Below are positions 29,302-41,400 of a stretch of DNA of 64,000 bases, piece after piece. Numbering within the stretch: position 1 is the first letter of the stretch; every line of letters begins with the position of its first letter. The notes under the pieces are model-generated. The model was not told where the DNA came from and did not search any database. It saw only the letters and a list, made by a program, of their open reading frames with translations. Origin of the DNA: Theristus sp. LFF4_11 (lineage: Eukaryota; Nematoda; Chromadorea; Monhysterida; Xyalidae); the NCBI GenBank assembly GCA_030248135.1, contig JASANC010003711.1, forward strand, positions 1-64,000. The letters run 5' to 3'. The position numbers and the translations under genes were made by a program.

Positions 29302-30220
29302 CTATGGCGACCTTTTCTCGTCGTAATTCAACGAGCCACCATTATACCGGCTGACACGCCGCTTCTCGTCTCGCCCGTAATAACCGGAAAAACGGCTCTT
29401 CTTCTTCTTCTCGTCGCGGAACAACCCGAAATTGCGGTTGCCCGCCGCCTTCTTCTTCTTCTCATCTCGCTCAAAATAACCGTAGGATGGATTGAACTTG
29501 AATCGTTTCTCGTCGCGGCCGAGGCCGAGGCTGTGCATGCGAAAGTAGCGTTTGTCGTCGCGACTCAAGGACGAGTAACCTCCGAGGCCGAACCGGCCAC
29601 TCCGTTTCTCGTCGCGCGTCAGCTCGCTCGCGTGGTAGCGACCGCCGTTGAACTGGAATGCGAATGTTGAGAAACAGTTTTTTCTGAGACATTTTTTTCC
29701 CATTTTTGAAATGTTTCAATACATGCGTTCGATTTCGATCTGGACAACAAATGAAAGGGACAACCAACGCTATAAGCAATGTGCGCTTTATTATTCTGGC
29801 CGACTGCTTCGCCAAGGTGTACAAAAAGATAAAAGAAACTATTATCTTTGCTTGGAGTTCTGCGAGTCAATGAGCGCAAGAATTCTTCATTGAGTGAGAC
29901 TCGAAAAATTACTATCTCGATACCAAACCAGTAGCCGAAGTATCAAACTCTAACAATTAATCAGTTGATTTTGAATGGTTTATTTTAAATATCTGTTTCA
30001 CTTGTCAAAAACCGCCAGGCGCAGCCAAAAATTTGTGTGCCAGATTCAATTACCACGCCAGAAAAATAAGGTGCGCATAATTCCAGCTTTTAAAACTGTG
30101 TATTGTTTTGACTTTTTAGAACAATGACAAAAAACCCACCAGTTTCTTCTCGGCCAATGTTTGTGCGACCACGGCAGCCGAGACCAATGCCAACAGGCAA
30201 GTTGAAAAGTTGTTGTGCAT
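29302..30220 (-). CDS. secreted multi-peptide precursor with seven D(E/D)K repeats, 143 aa (putative neuropeptide precursor)
   Basis: Two exons, 30220-30140 and 29652-29302, joined in phase 0. Exon 1 is a signal peptide: MHNNFSTC, then a hydrophobic LLALVSAAVVA, with likely cleavage before QTLAEKK. Exon 2 is a run of short Gly/Tyr/Phe/Ser-rich peptides. They are separated by TRDEKR, SRDDKR, GRDEKR, ERDEKKKK, FRDEKKKK, GRDEKRR and YDEKR. Dibasic and tetrabasic stretches are typical prohormone-convertase sites. Predicted products include YFRMHSLGLGRDE and SRFSGYYGRDE. No C-terminal amidation glycine precedes the basic sites, and every peptide would end in an acidic residue. I do not recognise the family. 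Alternatives are a Gly/Tyr-rich antimicrobial or a structural secreted protein. Confidence 0.72.
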
Positions 30221-30577
30221 TTTTTTGAAATAGCGTTATGTTTAGAGCAGCAAATGTTTGGTTATTCAGCTTTTCAGGATGCTCTTCAGAAAGCAGGTGC
30301 GCGACGCGGAGATGGAGTTTCAGTTTTTTTCAATTCCTTCTGCTGCAGCAGCCAGCTGGCGCAAATGAAACAACAGTCTGGAAATGCAATACAAAGATAA
30401 ATTTATTGAAACAAACATGTGCAGATGTAATTATACCAATTGAACGCATCAACAATGGACTTTTTTTTATAAGTTTCACAGTTGCAATGCATATTTGAGT
30501 TAAGGCCAGTCCAACAATTGCAAAAAACCGCTGGCTGATCCACTGCATGCCAGTTTTTGAAATGCAGGAAATATCGG

Positions 30578-30868
30578 AAAACGGAATGGCCAGTTACACA
30601 TGACAGCTTTTTCAGGGTGCAAGGAGCGTGCAAAATTTGAATGAAAGATAAGAGACGCTCAGAAAGCCAATTGTTTATTAAATTGATCGTGTTTTTTAAT
30701 TGAGTAGGTAATTCGTTCGTGCTATTTTGTTCGTTCTTTGGTTATTCGCACACAATTGAGAAATTATCTTGGCATTCTGGAAAAAGACAACTCCTACAGT
30801 GTAATCTCCGATTAATCTCGCCTTGATGGGGATGACAAGGACACTGCCATTTTTATTCGGCCATACTG
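30578..30868. mobile_element. CAGTATGGCC-type MITE, copy 3 (diverged)
   Basis: Left end CGGAATGGCCAGTTACACAT, right end CGGCCATACTG, with the shared interior TCAGGGTGCAAGGAGCG and AATCTCGCCTTGAT. The flanking TA is not clear on either side. Confidence 0.7.
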
Positions 30869-31544
30869 TGGTTGTGTGTGCTACTGTCAAATAATTTGAA
30901 ATGGTTTCGCACGTTGCACGCTGTTTTTTTCATGAATTGCATGCAGCATGCATGACGTTTGGGTTGGAAGAAAATTGGAGCTGATCATGGAACATTTGAA
31001 AACATAGAAAAACAACAAATCAATCTTTGTTATCGTGTGAAAAATAAATCTGCACGCATATAATGAGAATATCCAAAAAATACAAATGTGCATCTTCCGT
31101 TAGACCAAGCGGCGTCTGCATGAATGATTTTTTCCTAATTCTGGTACACAAATTATTTGCGTCAACATAAAGCTGATCCAGAAAACAGGAATTGAATGAA
31201 AAGTGTCTTCGCTGATGCTCAGAGACAGCAGTGAATGAATAGAACGGTATCCGCAGTTCTCTGGGCATTAATCGAAATTTGCTCGCACACATTGTATATG
31301 AAAACAGTACTTTCTGAAGCTGACTTATGGTTGAATAAATTTGAATTACCGCACACTGATTGGTCATGAGTGCACCAGGTGAAGCCAATCAATCCATGCA
31401 ACATATGAACCTTTAATGCAGGAAAACTAGCGCTGATGGGCAATATGGATGTTTGCGAAGCAAAAATGTTAAACATGATTAATGGCACATGTGAGGTTCA
31501 TTGCGAGAACAACACGCAACGATTCACGCCAGCAACCTACGCAA

Positions 31545-31800
31545 AGTTCCACACGGGCGTATTACACAACAAGTTTCACGTAGCGTTTCACGTAGCGTTT
31601 CACAGAGCGCTCACGAAGCGTTTCACGTAGGGTTTCACAGAGCGTTTTACGCAATGTTTAACACACATACTCACAGTTTCACGCAGCGTTCGCAAAGCGT
31701 TCCATGCAGCGTGCGTTCACGTGTGTTCACAAAGCTTTTCATGCAGCGTTGCACGGATCGTTTCACGCAGCGGTTTACCCAATATGTTTCTTACAACACA
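31545..31800. repeat. degenerate tandem repeat of the GCGTTTCACGTA type
   Basis: More than ten imperfect 12-14-bp units based on (A)GCGTTTCACG(T/C)AG. Open frames across it are a by-product of the repeat. No gene is nearby. Confidence 0.75.
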
Positions 31801-32761
31801 GTTTCGTAAAACGCTGCGTATAACTGTCACTGTGTTTTTGTCGACTTATGACTGAAAATTTTTACCATTTAATATGAGAACCCAGCATATTTTATGGTCA
31901 CCGCGGGTGTGCGCGCCCGCTTTTTTATCATCGAATTTAGGCTCATTTTTGCGTTGCTAGTACAATCAATCATACATTCGCTTTTGATTCTTTTTTTACA
32001 GAGCAGTGCACATGAGAAATAAAATTCGCACAATTTCTAGCTCAGAAGATAAAGGAAATAAAAAACTGGAAAAATAATGCGACAAGTGCGGACACGCTTT
32101 TTTTATGGGGCTCGGTCCTCGGTCAGTGTCATTCTATGCGTTTTCAAAACACATGGTCAATCGTATAATTTTGTAGCAACTTTTGGTAACTGTAACTTGA
32201 GTTTGGGACTTCCAATATAGTGAAGTGGAGGTTCGGTAACACATTTTTGCCAATATGTACATAGTTACCGACATGTAATCACCAAGCTGATGCAGTTGAG
32301 ATTGCATGGTGTTGTGGACTGTGGACTGATCTCGTTATGAGTGCAACAGCAATCAGCGCATTCTAAGATGCTATGGACTGAGTCATCTGTATCTAGATAC
32401 AAATACGTTACTTACGCACTGATAAAATTTTAAATAATGAAACGAGCAATCAACAACTTTTCTCGCGTGGACTTGTAAAAGTCGCATATACATTGTACCA
32501 TGATTATATGGAAATCGCGTTAAACATTTTTGAGAAGCGCGCGGCCGCGCCTCGATGATCACACTTCACAGGCGTTTATTAAAGTTTTATATCATTCAGC
32601 AGTGTTGCCATATGCATCACTGCGAATGCGAACGTGCGAACCAGACCGCGCACGAAAGGAGGGCACGGGATCGAGGGGGCTCTAATCTCGAAGACAGTGG
32701 AAATCGACGCCATATGCTGGTTGGTTGTTAATTATTATTTTTTTGAGTTCTGCGACTGCAG

Positions 32762-33055
32762 AACAGTGAAAATGATGAAATTGTGCTACCAAAGGCCCCA
32801 AATGAATGTGTTAAGGGTACTTTCATTACAAAAGGCTGTTATAAAAGGAAATTTCTATGTAGAGTAGAAGTTTCTGCGACTTTCTTTGTTATGCAAGGTA
32901 TTTTTGCCATTTTTCAACAAACCCCCCCCCCTAGAATTTTTTTGTAAATAATGCCCCCCCCCCCCCACCAATAATCCCCCCCCACCAATAAACCCCCACC
33001 CCTAAAAGTCGCTGACGTATTAATCCCCCATGGGGGTTTATTGGGGGTAATACGG
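32762..33055. repeat. G-run MITE, copy 3 (one end missing)
   Basis: The right end GGGGGTAATACGG plus TA is intact. The left end is lost and the element begins in the conserved core at AACAGTGAAAATGATGAAAT. It contains runs of up to 14 C. Confidence 0.8.
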
Positions 33056-34801
33056 TATGTGGCAATTCCAAACCGCCTAAATGACCCGGCCCTATTTAAG
33101 GGACTCGGATCACTTTACGAATTTTGAATTCCCGCGTCGTGCATGCAACCGCCTTACCTATCTATCTTATCTACCTATGCGCGTACATATCTTATGTATG
33201 CCCGTTCGACGGTGTTGGTGGAACTCGAGGAGTGTTTGACGTGTGTGGTGCAGAGGCGGTCCTAAAGTCACATGGTTCCGGATGATGCCATTATGTAGTG
33301 CTGAATGCGACCATGCATGGATGTGTTGTTGTCAAACGTTCCAAAATACACTCTCAACATGACCATTAAAAAAAGGATCGCATGCGCACTTGTATAGATG
33401 TCAACAACACGGCAAACCTAATTTTGGAAACAAATCATTTTAGCGATAAGTGAGAACCGCTACTGGTGCATGTGCACACATAATCAAGTATTCCACTCCC
33501 CCGCACTGCATCTAAGAAACGCTGAAAACGAGCACAATTTGAGTATTTTTAGCGAAAGCTAACCTAACATTTGTAATTCACGTTTTGCAATTGCAAGTGC
33601 AATGCACATCTGGCATATTATCTTTTTTTAGCTTCGAAATTCAAAGCGTTTGCACGCAGCGATAGGAAAACAATTCATGGATTGCGCGGCAATTTCAAAT
33701 TTACGCTGTCATCGTATTTGCACTTCGCTTTTTTCCGCTCCAGCGGTGCTCATTTGCCTTCTTAAGAGCTTGAAGCGTTTTGTGGGTACACTTTTTTCAA
33801 ACAATGATACAAGTATGCAAGTCTTTTAACAGGAAAATTAAAGAAACGCGCACAGCGAAATTACGACGCAGTGGAACGCATGCGACTGGTTTTCCTCACA
33901 GCGTTCTTTTTCAAACATACTCTTGAGCTTGGAAACGAGACCAGAGAAATGGCGGCCGAATTAGGCACCACCGCCTGCGTGTTGTTGTGTACGCAGTGGC
34001 ATATCGTGGGTGTGTCGTCTGAAAATCGCCTTTGATTTTCGTCCGGCGGAAATTTACATCATGCCTCTCTAATCTTTGTCGGTTCTTCACGTCCATGCAC
34101 GGTGCACCAGTATTGAGAGCGTCTGTGTCGACACCGACAGAGAGAACGCAACGCTGGCCATTATTTCCAGGTTGTCATCCGTGTGTTCTCTCGTGCGTGT
34201 TTTTTTTCTTGTTTCGTGTTGCCAGTGAAAATGTAATTAACAATGTGGATTACGAATTTTGTGAGAAAAAAAGCAGCGGTTCGGTTCTTTTCTCCACTCG
34301 GCATGTCGTTTAGGCCACCAGCAGCAGCGGAAATTGAGTGCTGTTGAAAATGAAGTGAGAATGAAATTTTGGTGAAAAGAGAACCTGCAATATTGACGTC
34401 GATTTGTTGCAACGCGGTAAGATTCGTTTCACAAAATTTTGAAAATCTCTTTTATTTGGTTTTTATTTCAACTTTTTTAAGTTGTTTAAAAAACTTTAAA
34501 AACTGAGAAACGTTGGTGAAAAACGCATGCAGACATATGTTGTTCCATAAGATGGCTTCAAAAACTATAAATTTCCGCACGTTGAATTGTGAAACGTTCA
34601 AATAACGATCAATTGGAACGTTGCAACAAATCCTTGGGGCGTGGGGATGGGCCGATGAATGATCTTTTTCAAGAACTGAAACCATTTCTTAAAGCAGAGT
34701 TGCAGAAGCACAAATCAACATGCATGAGCTGAAAGGCCGCCCCGCTGAGCAGCCGAACACGCTGCTTCGCGCTGCAGTAGTCCGAATCGGATAAAATACT
34801 A

Positions 34802-35073
34802 CAGTATGACCGAATAAATAAGACAGTCCATCAAGGCGGGATCAGTCGCAGACTAGGAGTTGTCTTTTTCAAGAATGCCAAGAGAACTCCCATTAGTGCG
34901 GGCAATTGCGAAAGAATGAACGGAACAGAGCGAAAGAATCAATTAGCTTAAAATTAAAAACACGTCAAATTTGGCACACAATTGGGTTTCTAAACGTCTT
35001 TTTTTCGTTCATTCAAATTTCGCGCGTTCTGTGCACCCTGAAAAAAAGCTGCCATGTTTACTCGGCGATTCCG
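34802..35073. mobile_element. CAGTATGGCC-type MITE, copy 4
   Basis: CAGTATGACCGAATAAATAA at the left and GTTTACTCGGCGATTCCG at the right, flanked by TA on both sides. Interior as in copy 1 and in the same orientation. Confidence 0.8.
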
Positions 35074-35245
35074 TAATTCATTTTCGTATCAGAAAGATTC
35101 TGATTCGTTCTATATTTTTCGATTTCATGCAAAATCTGCCGTCAGATTACGCTCAATTTTTTTAAAATTATTTCAAATTTTTAAAACATTTTCTGCATGC
35201 GTGCTTGTTCAAATGCATATTACGACACGTTTGAAAAGAAAGATA

Positions 35246-35689
35246 CCGTATTACCTCCAATAAACCCCCATGGGGGATTAATACGGCAGCGACTTTTAGG
35301 GGTGGGGGTTTATTGGTGGGGGGGGGATTATTGGTGGGGGGGTTATTTACAAATTCTAGGGGTGGGGGTTTGTTGAAAAATGGCAAAAATACCTTGCATG
35401 GACAGGCAAGAAAATCGCAGAAACTTCTACTTTTCACAAAGATTTCCTTCTGTAACAGCCTTTTGTAATGAAATTACCATTAACTCATCCCTTTGGGGCA
35501 TTTGGTAGCACAATTTCACCAATGTCACTGCATTCAGCCACTGAATTCGCTGGGTATGTGTTTCAAACAGGTTTCCAATTAACCCCCATGGGGGGATTAT
35601 TTGTGGGGGGATTATTCGAAAACTGGTCGTGGGGGTGGGGGTTTATTGGTGGGGGGATTAATGGTGGGGGTTTAATGGGGGTAATACGG
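35246..35689. mobile_element. G-run MITE, copy 4
   Basis: CCGTATTACC at the left and GGTAATACGG at the right, with the full core and several G runs on the plus strand. TA precedes it; the right flank reads TTA. Confidence 0.85.
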
Positions 35690-36246
35690 TTACGGTAATA
35701 GCAAAAAACAGCTGTGCGGAGCACACAAAAAATGCACTTCACAGATGTTTTACGAGGTTGATTTATCGGATTGAGCGTCGTTTTGGACCGTTGTTTCGTA
35801 TCGGACTCTTTTTCGGACTTTTCTCACTCCAACAGACGAATTTCATTTCAAACTTTTATTGCGAGCACAAACAGTACGCGTCTATTAAACAATGCAACAG
35901 GAACAGGACCCTTTTGAAAGCTTGTGAACGCTAAAGTTGCTCAGACTAATCTCTTTTCAGATGTTCTGCGATTGATCATGCGCAGGAACGCAGTTTCACA
36001 CAGGAAGCGGCAATTCAAAATTGGTGACGTGACACGAGTGCATCGAATACGACCGGGTCACTTGGAGAACTTTGATGCGAGCATGAAACTAATTTTCCTT
36101 TTCCTTTCTATGTCTGCAAAACGTGCATTGTATCGCAGAACTAATAAATTGGTTATATGTAACCCAACCAGAAGTTTATACCTGACATAAGTCACGTTGT
36201 GAACTCATTCATTTTTCTGCTCATTATCATTTTTTAAACTTATTTC

Positions 36247-36268
36247 CACACACACACACACACACAGG
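36247..36268. repeat. (CA)n microsatellite
   Basis: About ten CA dinucleotides, directly before a GC-richer stretch (36269-36400). Confidence 0.9.
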
Positions 36269-36869
36269 TCGCTCCACATGCGCAAGCAAACCAAGCAAGG
36301 CACGCGCGAAACCGCTGCATGGTCTCGGGATCGGCGTGGTAATGCAGTCGCGGAAGGTTGCTGGTTCTACCGTGGTGTGGTGTGTGGCAACAGAGATTTA
36401 AAAAAAAACGATGGGGACTGTATGTGTGCATGTGAGAAACGATCGTTCACTGCTTTCAGTGTTCATCATGGGTCTCAAGAAGTGTTTTTTTACTGCACAC
36501 TGTTTTTACATGACTCTTTCTCATGCGGTCCGCTATATTACATCAGTCACTATTTGCGCGCTGAATCCTGCCGTGTTTCATGCAGCACCGAACATGAAAA
36601 TAAATGGGCCTTCACTGCTTGGGGCACTTTGCCAGCCAACGTGTTTATCAACGTCATCATATTTGGTTTCATTGTTTTATGCGATCACACAATAAAACAC
36701 AATAAAAGTTGCATTCTGGGTCCACAATAGTTTTCGTGATATGGATCCATGGTGGAAACTTACGTATTTGGGTAAATGACCTTCTTGCCACGAGACAAAC
36801 CGACTTTTCTTGCAATTCAATGTCTGCATGGTATTATTATTAACGGTGCAACACTTGCTTTTTTGAATA

Positions 36870-37335
36870 CCGTATTACCCCCAATAAACCCCCATGGGGG
36901 ATTAATACGTCAGCGACTTTTAGGGGTGGGGGTTTATTGGTGGGGGGAGGGATTATTGGTGGGGGGGGGGGTTTATTAAACAAAAATTTCTAGGGGTGGG
37001 GTTTTGTTGAAAAATGGCAAAAATACCTTGCATGACAGGCAAGAAAGTTGCAGAAACTTCTACTTTTCACAGAGATTTCCTTTTGTAACAGCCTTTTGTA
37101 ATGAAATTACCATTAACTCATCCATTTGGGGCCTTTGGTAGCACAATTTCACCAATGTCACTGCATTCAGCCACTGAATTCGCTGGGTATGTGTTTCAAA
37201 CAGGTTTCCAATTAACCCCCATGGGGGATTATTTGTGGGGGGGGGAATTATTTGGAAACTGGTCGGGGGGGGGTGGGGGTTTATTGGTGGGGGGGGATTA
37301 ATGATGGGGGGGGGGGTTTAATGGGGGTAATACGG
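36870..37335. mobile_element. G-run MITE, copy 5
   Basis: 466 bp, complete, with TA duplicated at 36868-36869 and 37336-37337. G runs of 8-12 lie on the plus strand near both ends. It belongs to the same subfamily as copies 2, 3, 4 and 7 (CGTCAGCGACTTTTAGGGGT). Confidence 0.88.
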
Positions 37336-37750
37336 TAATTGTTTTCAATCCATTTTGGAATTATTTGCATGTAAACATGATTGACTGACATAACGTTATA
37401 TCATTAGCGGAAAGAAAGTGCTGGGAGACGATAATTAGTAAACACCTTTGGATAACTTTTGTTTTATATTAGTCAAACAGTTGTCCGGACCCCGGAGCTT
37501 TAAAAAAACTAAACCGTTGAGACCAGTTGTTTCTACGTTTAATCGCCCCCCTTAATCGACCGGTTTTTGTAGTTGATGAAACCAGCTACTGAATTACATT
37601 TCTCTTTCTGATTTTTCGGAAATCAATAACAAACAAACTAACTTGCCTTGTGATGTTTTAAAGAACGTCTCAAACAGCAAAGACCGAATAGAAACTCGAC
37701 GAGTTTGGTTGCGTGTATAACTAAAAAGGAACGCAAACTGAAATCATATA

Positions 37751-38200
37751 CCGTATTACCTCTAATAAACCCCCATGGGGGTTTATTTCTTCAGCGACTT
37801 CTGGGGGTGGGGGTTTATTTTTGGGGGGGGGCTTTATTTTTGGGGGGGGGGTTTATTTGGAAACCATTTTAGGAGTGGGCAAAATGGCAAAAATACCTTC
37901 CATGGCAGAAAGGAAGTTGCAGAAACTTCTACTATACATAGAAATTTCCTTTTACAACAGCCTTTTGTAATGAAATTACCATTAACTCATCCATTTGGGG
38001 CCTTTGGTAGCACAATTTCATCATTTTCACTGCAACCAGCCACTGAATTCGCTGGGTATGTGTTTCAAACAGGTTTCAATAATCCCCCATGGGGGATTAT
38101 TTTTGGGGGGGGGGATTATTTGGAAACTTGTCGAGAGGGTGGGGTTTATTTTTTTTGGGGGGGGGGTTAATTTTGGGGGGGTTTAATAGAGGTAATACGG
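37751..38200. mobile_element. G-run MITE, copy 6
   Basis: 450 bp, complete, with TA duplicated at both edges. It belongs to the second subfamily with copies 1 and 8 (CTTCAGCGACTTCTGGGGGT). Confidence 0.88.
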
Positions 38201-38404
38201 TAACTGTTTTGAAATGAGCGCTGAAAACCTGCAAAACCGGTTTTCTTGTCAGTGGTGTAATCAATCAGCCCAGGTCAAATACTTCCACATTATAAGTCAC
38301 AGAATTACGCAATTTTATGTAATTTTTATTTCAAAAGAAGAAGAAAGCTGTTTCAACGCACTAGAGCATTTTTGAAACAACAAGCATACTGTAAAGCTCA
38401 CAAC

Positions 38405-41400
38405 ATGGCCAGCGGCTATCTCTTGGCGTTGGTTTGCCTGCTGGTCGCGCAACGCAATGGGAATACGCAAAGTGCAGAAAGAGGCTTGTTGTTTTTGAAG
38501 CTGAAACTTTGATTGTGAGCAGCGCACGTTTTGTCTTTGCTACAAATATAAGATTGACTTTTTTTGAGTTACACGCACGTTGATTGGCTGCAGCGCGCTG
38601 GACGTGTGGTGAAGGCACAACCACCTGAGCGCGTCTGCAGTGCGGACTGTAGAGTGCACTGAACGGCATTCAGTCTCGACTTCTTGATCAATACGTTGCT
38701 CATAAAGAAACAAAGATCACTGAAGCAAACTTCGTTACTACATATGTTTTAGACACATTTTTTCATTGTCGAATGGTTTAAATGACTTGACCATCACAAA
38801 CTGACTGTGTCCAGACGGACTACGGGTGCTACTATATGCTCTCTTGGCTATCACATCTGTATTTCCTTGTGTCTGCAAATCAGCTACTTTTTTTTCAGGA
38901 ACCGGCAGCTTTACACGGCGTCCAGACGAGTCCAGCGGCGGCTGCCCGAAGGGTCAATTCCGATGTGACAACGGTCAGTGTGTTTCTCGATTAGTGTTTT
39001 TTTCAGTCACCTTAATACATTTATCACAAAGCATCGCATCTATTGCAGGCCAGTGCATCCCAATGGCATTCGTTCACGATGACCCAGACGACCCTGATTG
39101 TGAAGATGGGACTGATGAGAACAGGGGTGAGTGAGTGCACAGGTGTTTTTTTTTACCTCGGACGGATGAATATGTAATACTGGACAACCAGACAGTCTTT
39201 GGAAGCTAAAAAGCCTGATGATAGCAACAGCTTTCATTGACTGAGGTCAAAACCGCTAAGCGCCCCCCCTCCCCCCAAAAAAAAATTGGCGGCACAAAAG
39301 TTTTTCATGGCTTCAGAAAACTGAGACTAAAAAGTTGTAAAATTGCGTTTTCAGCTATCGTACCGACGCCCGATGAATGTTCACATATATCGCAATTCCG
39401 CTGTAACAACGGACGCTGCATAGCTCGCATGCAGGTAGCCGATGGCGCTGACGACTGTGGAGACGGCAGTGACGAGCGCACTGTGCTTGGTGGGCATTAT
39501 GTTCATTGGTTGTTTTTGTTTTGACACAGCGAAAGTGGTGGCAGTGTTTTAACACCGTTTGCAAATAAGAGTGGGGGGCCCTAGGAACATTCCGTGATAC
39601 ATGGAAAAGTTTTTAAACCAAGGGTGCAGGGACATTCTACTAATCAAGGCGCTTCAGGTTTACCCCCTGAGTACCCCCTGATTATGCATATAAAGGTCGT
39701 TTTTAGGGTGCGAAATTTAAAAAACCCTTGATTTTTTTGCGATTTTTCGCAAAGTGTACCTTGCGTGAAAGACCTTGCGGAGTTCATTAAGGCTCTGTGT
39801 CAATGAGCCCTTGCAATGGGGGTCCCTGAAGCGTTACGACGCTAGTTAAAATTACTTTTTTGAAAAATTACGCGATTTTTAAAAAAAAATTTTTGAGCTC
39901 ATAAACACAAAGTTTTGATTTTCATTTTTAGTTCTACAAGGAGGTTTTCGGGGTCGCTGAATTAGAATCAAACCTTAGATTTTTGCCCCGGGCATTTTGT
40001 AATGTACCCTTTTAGGCTGCAAGATTTCTTGAGTCACTGCGGACTGCGTTGCAGGGAAAACGGTGCATGATGTGTGAATGTGAACAGCTAAGCTACTTTC
40101 TCGGCATTGGGTCGACTACTCTTTTCGTATTGGTTACTGTTGTTTATAAAGACGTTGCTTCCCTTGTGTTCGGGGCCACTCTTCCACGCTACCACAATAC
40201 TAGTTCGCTAACTACCACCCCCTAACTGTTCCTATCCTTTCTTTTTGTGTCGGTGGTGGTTTTACTGTTATTCTTCTGTCAAGAGTTGGCTAACGAAGTA
40301 AAAGAGAGAAAGAGAGAAGAGAACTTGGAAATTGGTGAGACACACAAACATACGACAGCATTAACGCATCAACCAAACGACTCGCAATAAACTTGTGCTT
40401 TCTGAAACTAAACGCAGGACAGTTCCGAGCGCCTGGATTTTCACATCAGCGTTCGAGGCCATCCATCCATCCATCCATTTTATTTCGCGAAAAGCAGGAA
40501 ACTCCGATAAAACTGTATGAACAGCATGAAATTCGGAGACCCAAAAAACAATATATTCAAAAAAGTAATGAAAAAAGAAGAAAAAAACACACAAAAAAAA
40601 CATCGGCAGCTAAAAAACATAAAAGAAAAGAAAAATATAAAAAGTAAAAAAAAATAAAAATAAAATAATAAAAAGACAAAACAAAAAAGACAAAAAAAAC
40701 AAAAAAACAGGCAAAACCCAAAAAAAAGGATTTGGGGCGTTGGCGGTTCAAGTGATCCATTACACCTAAGGAGGCCATTCCAGTGGAGGTCCCGCCCATC
40801 GAACGCCGGCTGCAAAGGAGAAAGGAGCGAGTCGAGACTCTTGGAGCGTCAGTCGATTGGAGCGTCCGTACAGTTGAGCTCTTGCGCCGCTCGAATGGCC
40901 ATGGAGGACCGCGGTTAGCTTGGTGCTCCTGTGATCAACTTCTAATCGATCGAAGCATCGGGATTGGAACGTCTGTCGAAAAAGGATAAAGGAGCGAGTC
41001 GAGACTTTGGAGCGTCTGTCGAAAAAGGATAAAGGAGCGAGTCGAGACCATTGGAGCATCCGTCGAGTGCAGCTACCGTGCAGTTTGAAATTCCAGCGCT
41101 GCTCGAGGTCATGGAGGACCGCAGCTAGAGTGGAGTGGAGTTTCACGTCATCTGTGTTCTGCGCCGTCGTTGAAGTTTGAGGAAAGGAGAGAGGTTGGTG
41201 ACGGGTGTGGACTCTCGGCCAATCTCGTTGTTTGTTTTGCGTTTTCGTTTCACTTTAGCTCCTTCACTTTAGCAGAGCTGTTGGCTGCTTTGGGGGGTCA
41301 GCTTTGTTTTGTTTTGCCGAGAGTCCCTAGGAAAACACCTGACAGCGCCGAATCGACACACGTACGATCGAAGCGTCGCAGGATTGATTTGTTTGTGTTC

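Larger units (their letters stand above)
31801..38404. other. long stretch without a convincing gene, MITE-rich
   Basis: It holds four copies of the G-run MITE and one CAGTATGGCC MITE, listed separately. The remaining sequence has only short frames. GC-richer patches near 33.9-34.3 kb and 36.27-36.40 kb could be isolated exons, but I could not link them to splice partners or a family. Confidence 0.5.

Noticed and set aside
29070..29354. 94-codon frame on the plus strand
   Set aside because: It runs from a MITE into the antisense of the peptide precursor. No domain or composition supports it.
33911..34412. Possible gene in the GC-richer patch near 34 kb
   Set aside because: Frames on both strands are short, without signal peptide, domain or convincing splice sites.
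36269..36431. Isolated exon with a signal-peptide-like start on the minus strand (RFRACLAWFACACG)
   Set aside because: GC-richer than its surroundings but next to a (CA)n run, with no second exon, no clear donor and no family match.
37970..38150. Conserved coding frame [16 protein letters not shown] shared by several loci
   Set aside because: It is the translated core of the G-run MITE. The frame runs into G-run translations and is truncated or shifted in other copies, so the conservation is at DNA level from copying.
38826..38973. Start of the LDLa gene at the hydrophobic stretch just before exon 38899
   Set aside because: The in-frame stretch begins with GTG, not ATG, and the ATG-initiated hydrophobic frame at 38836 is out of phase with the LDLa module. 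The ATG at 38405 joins in phase.
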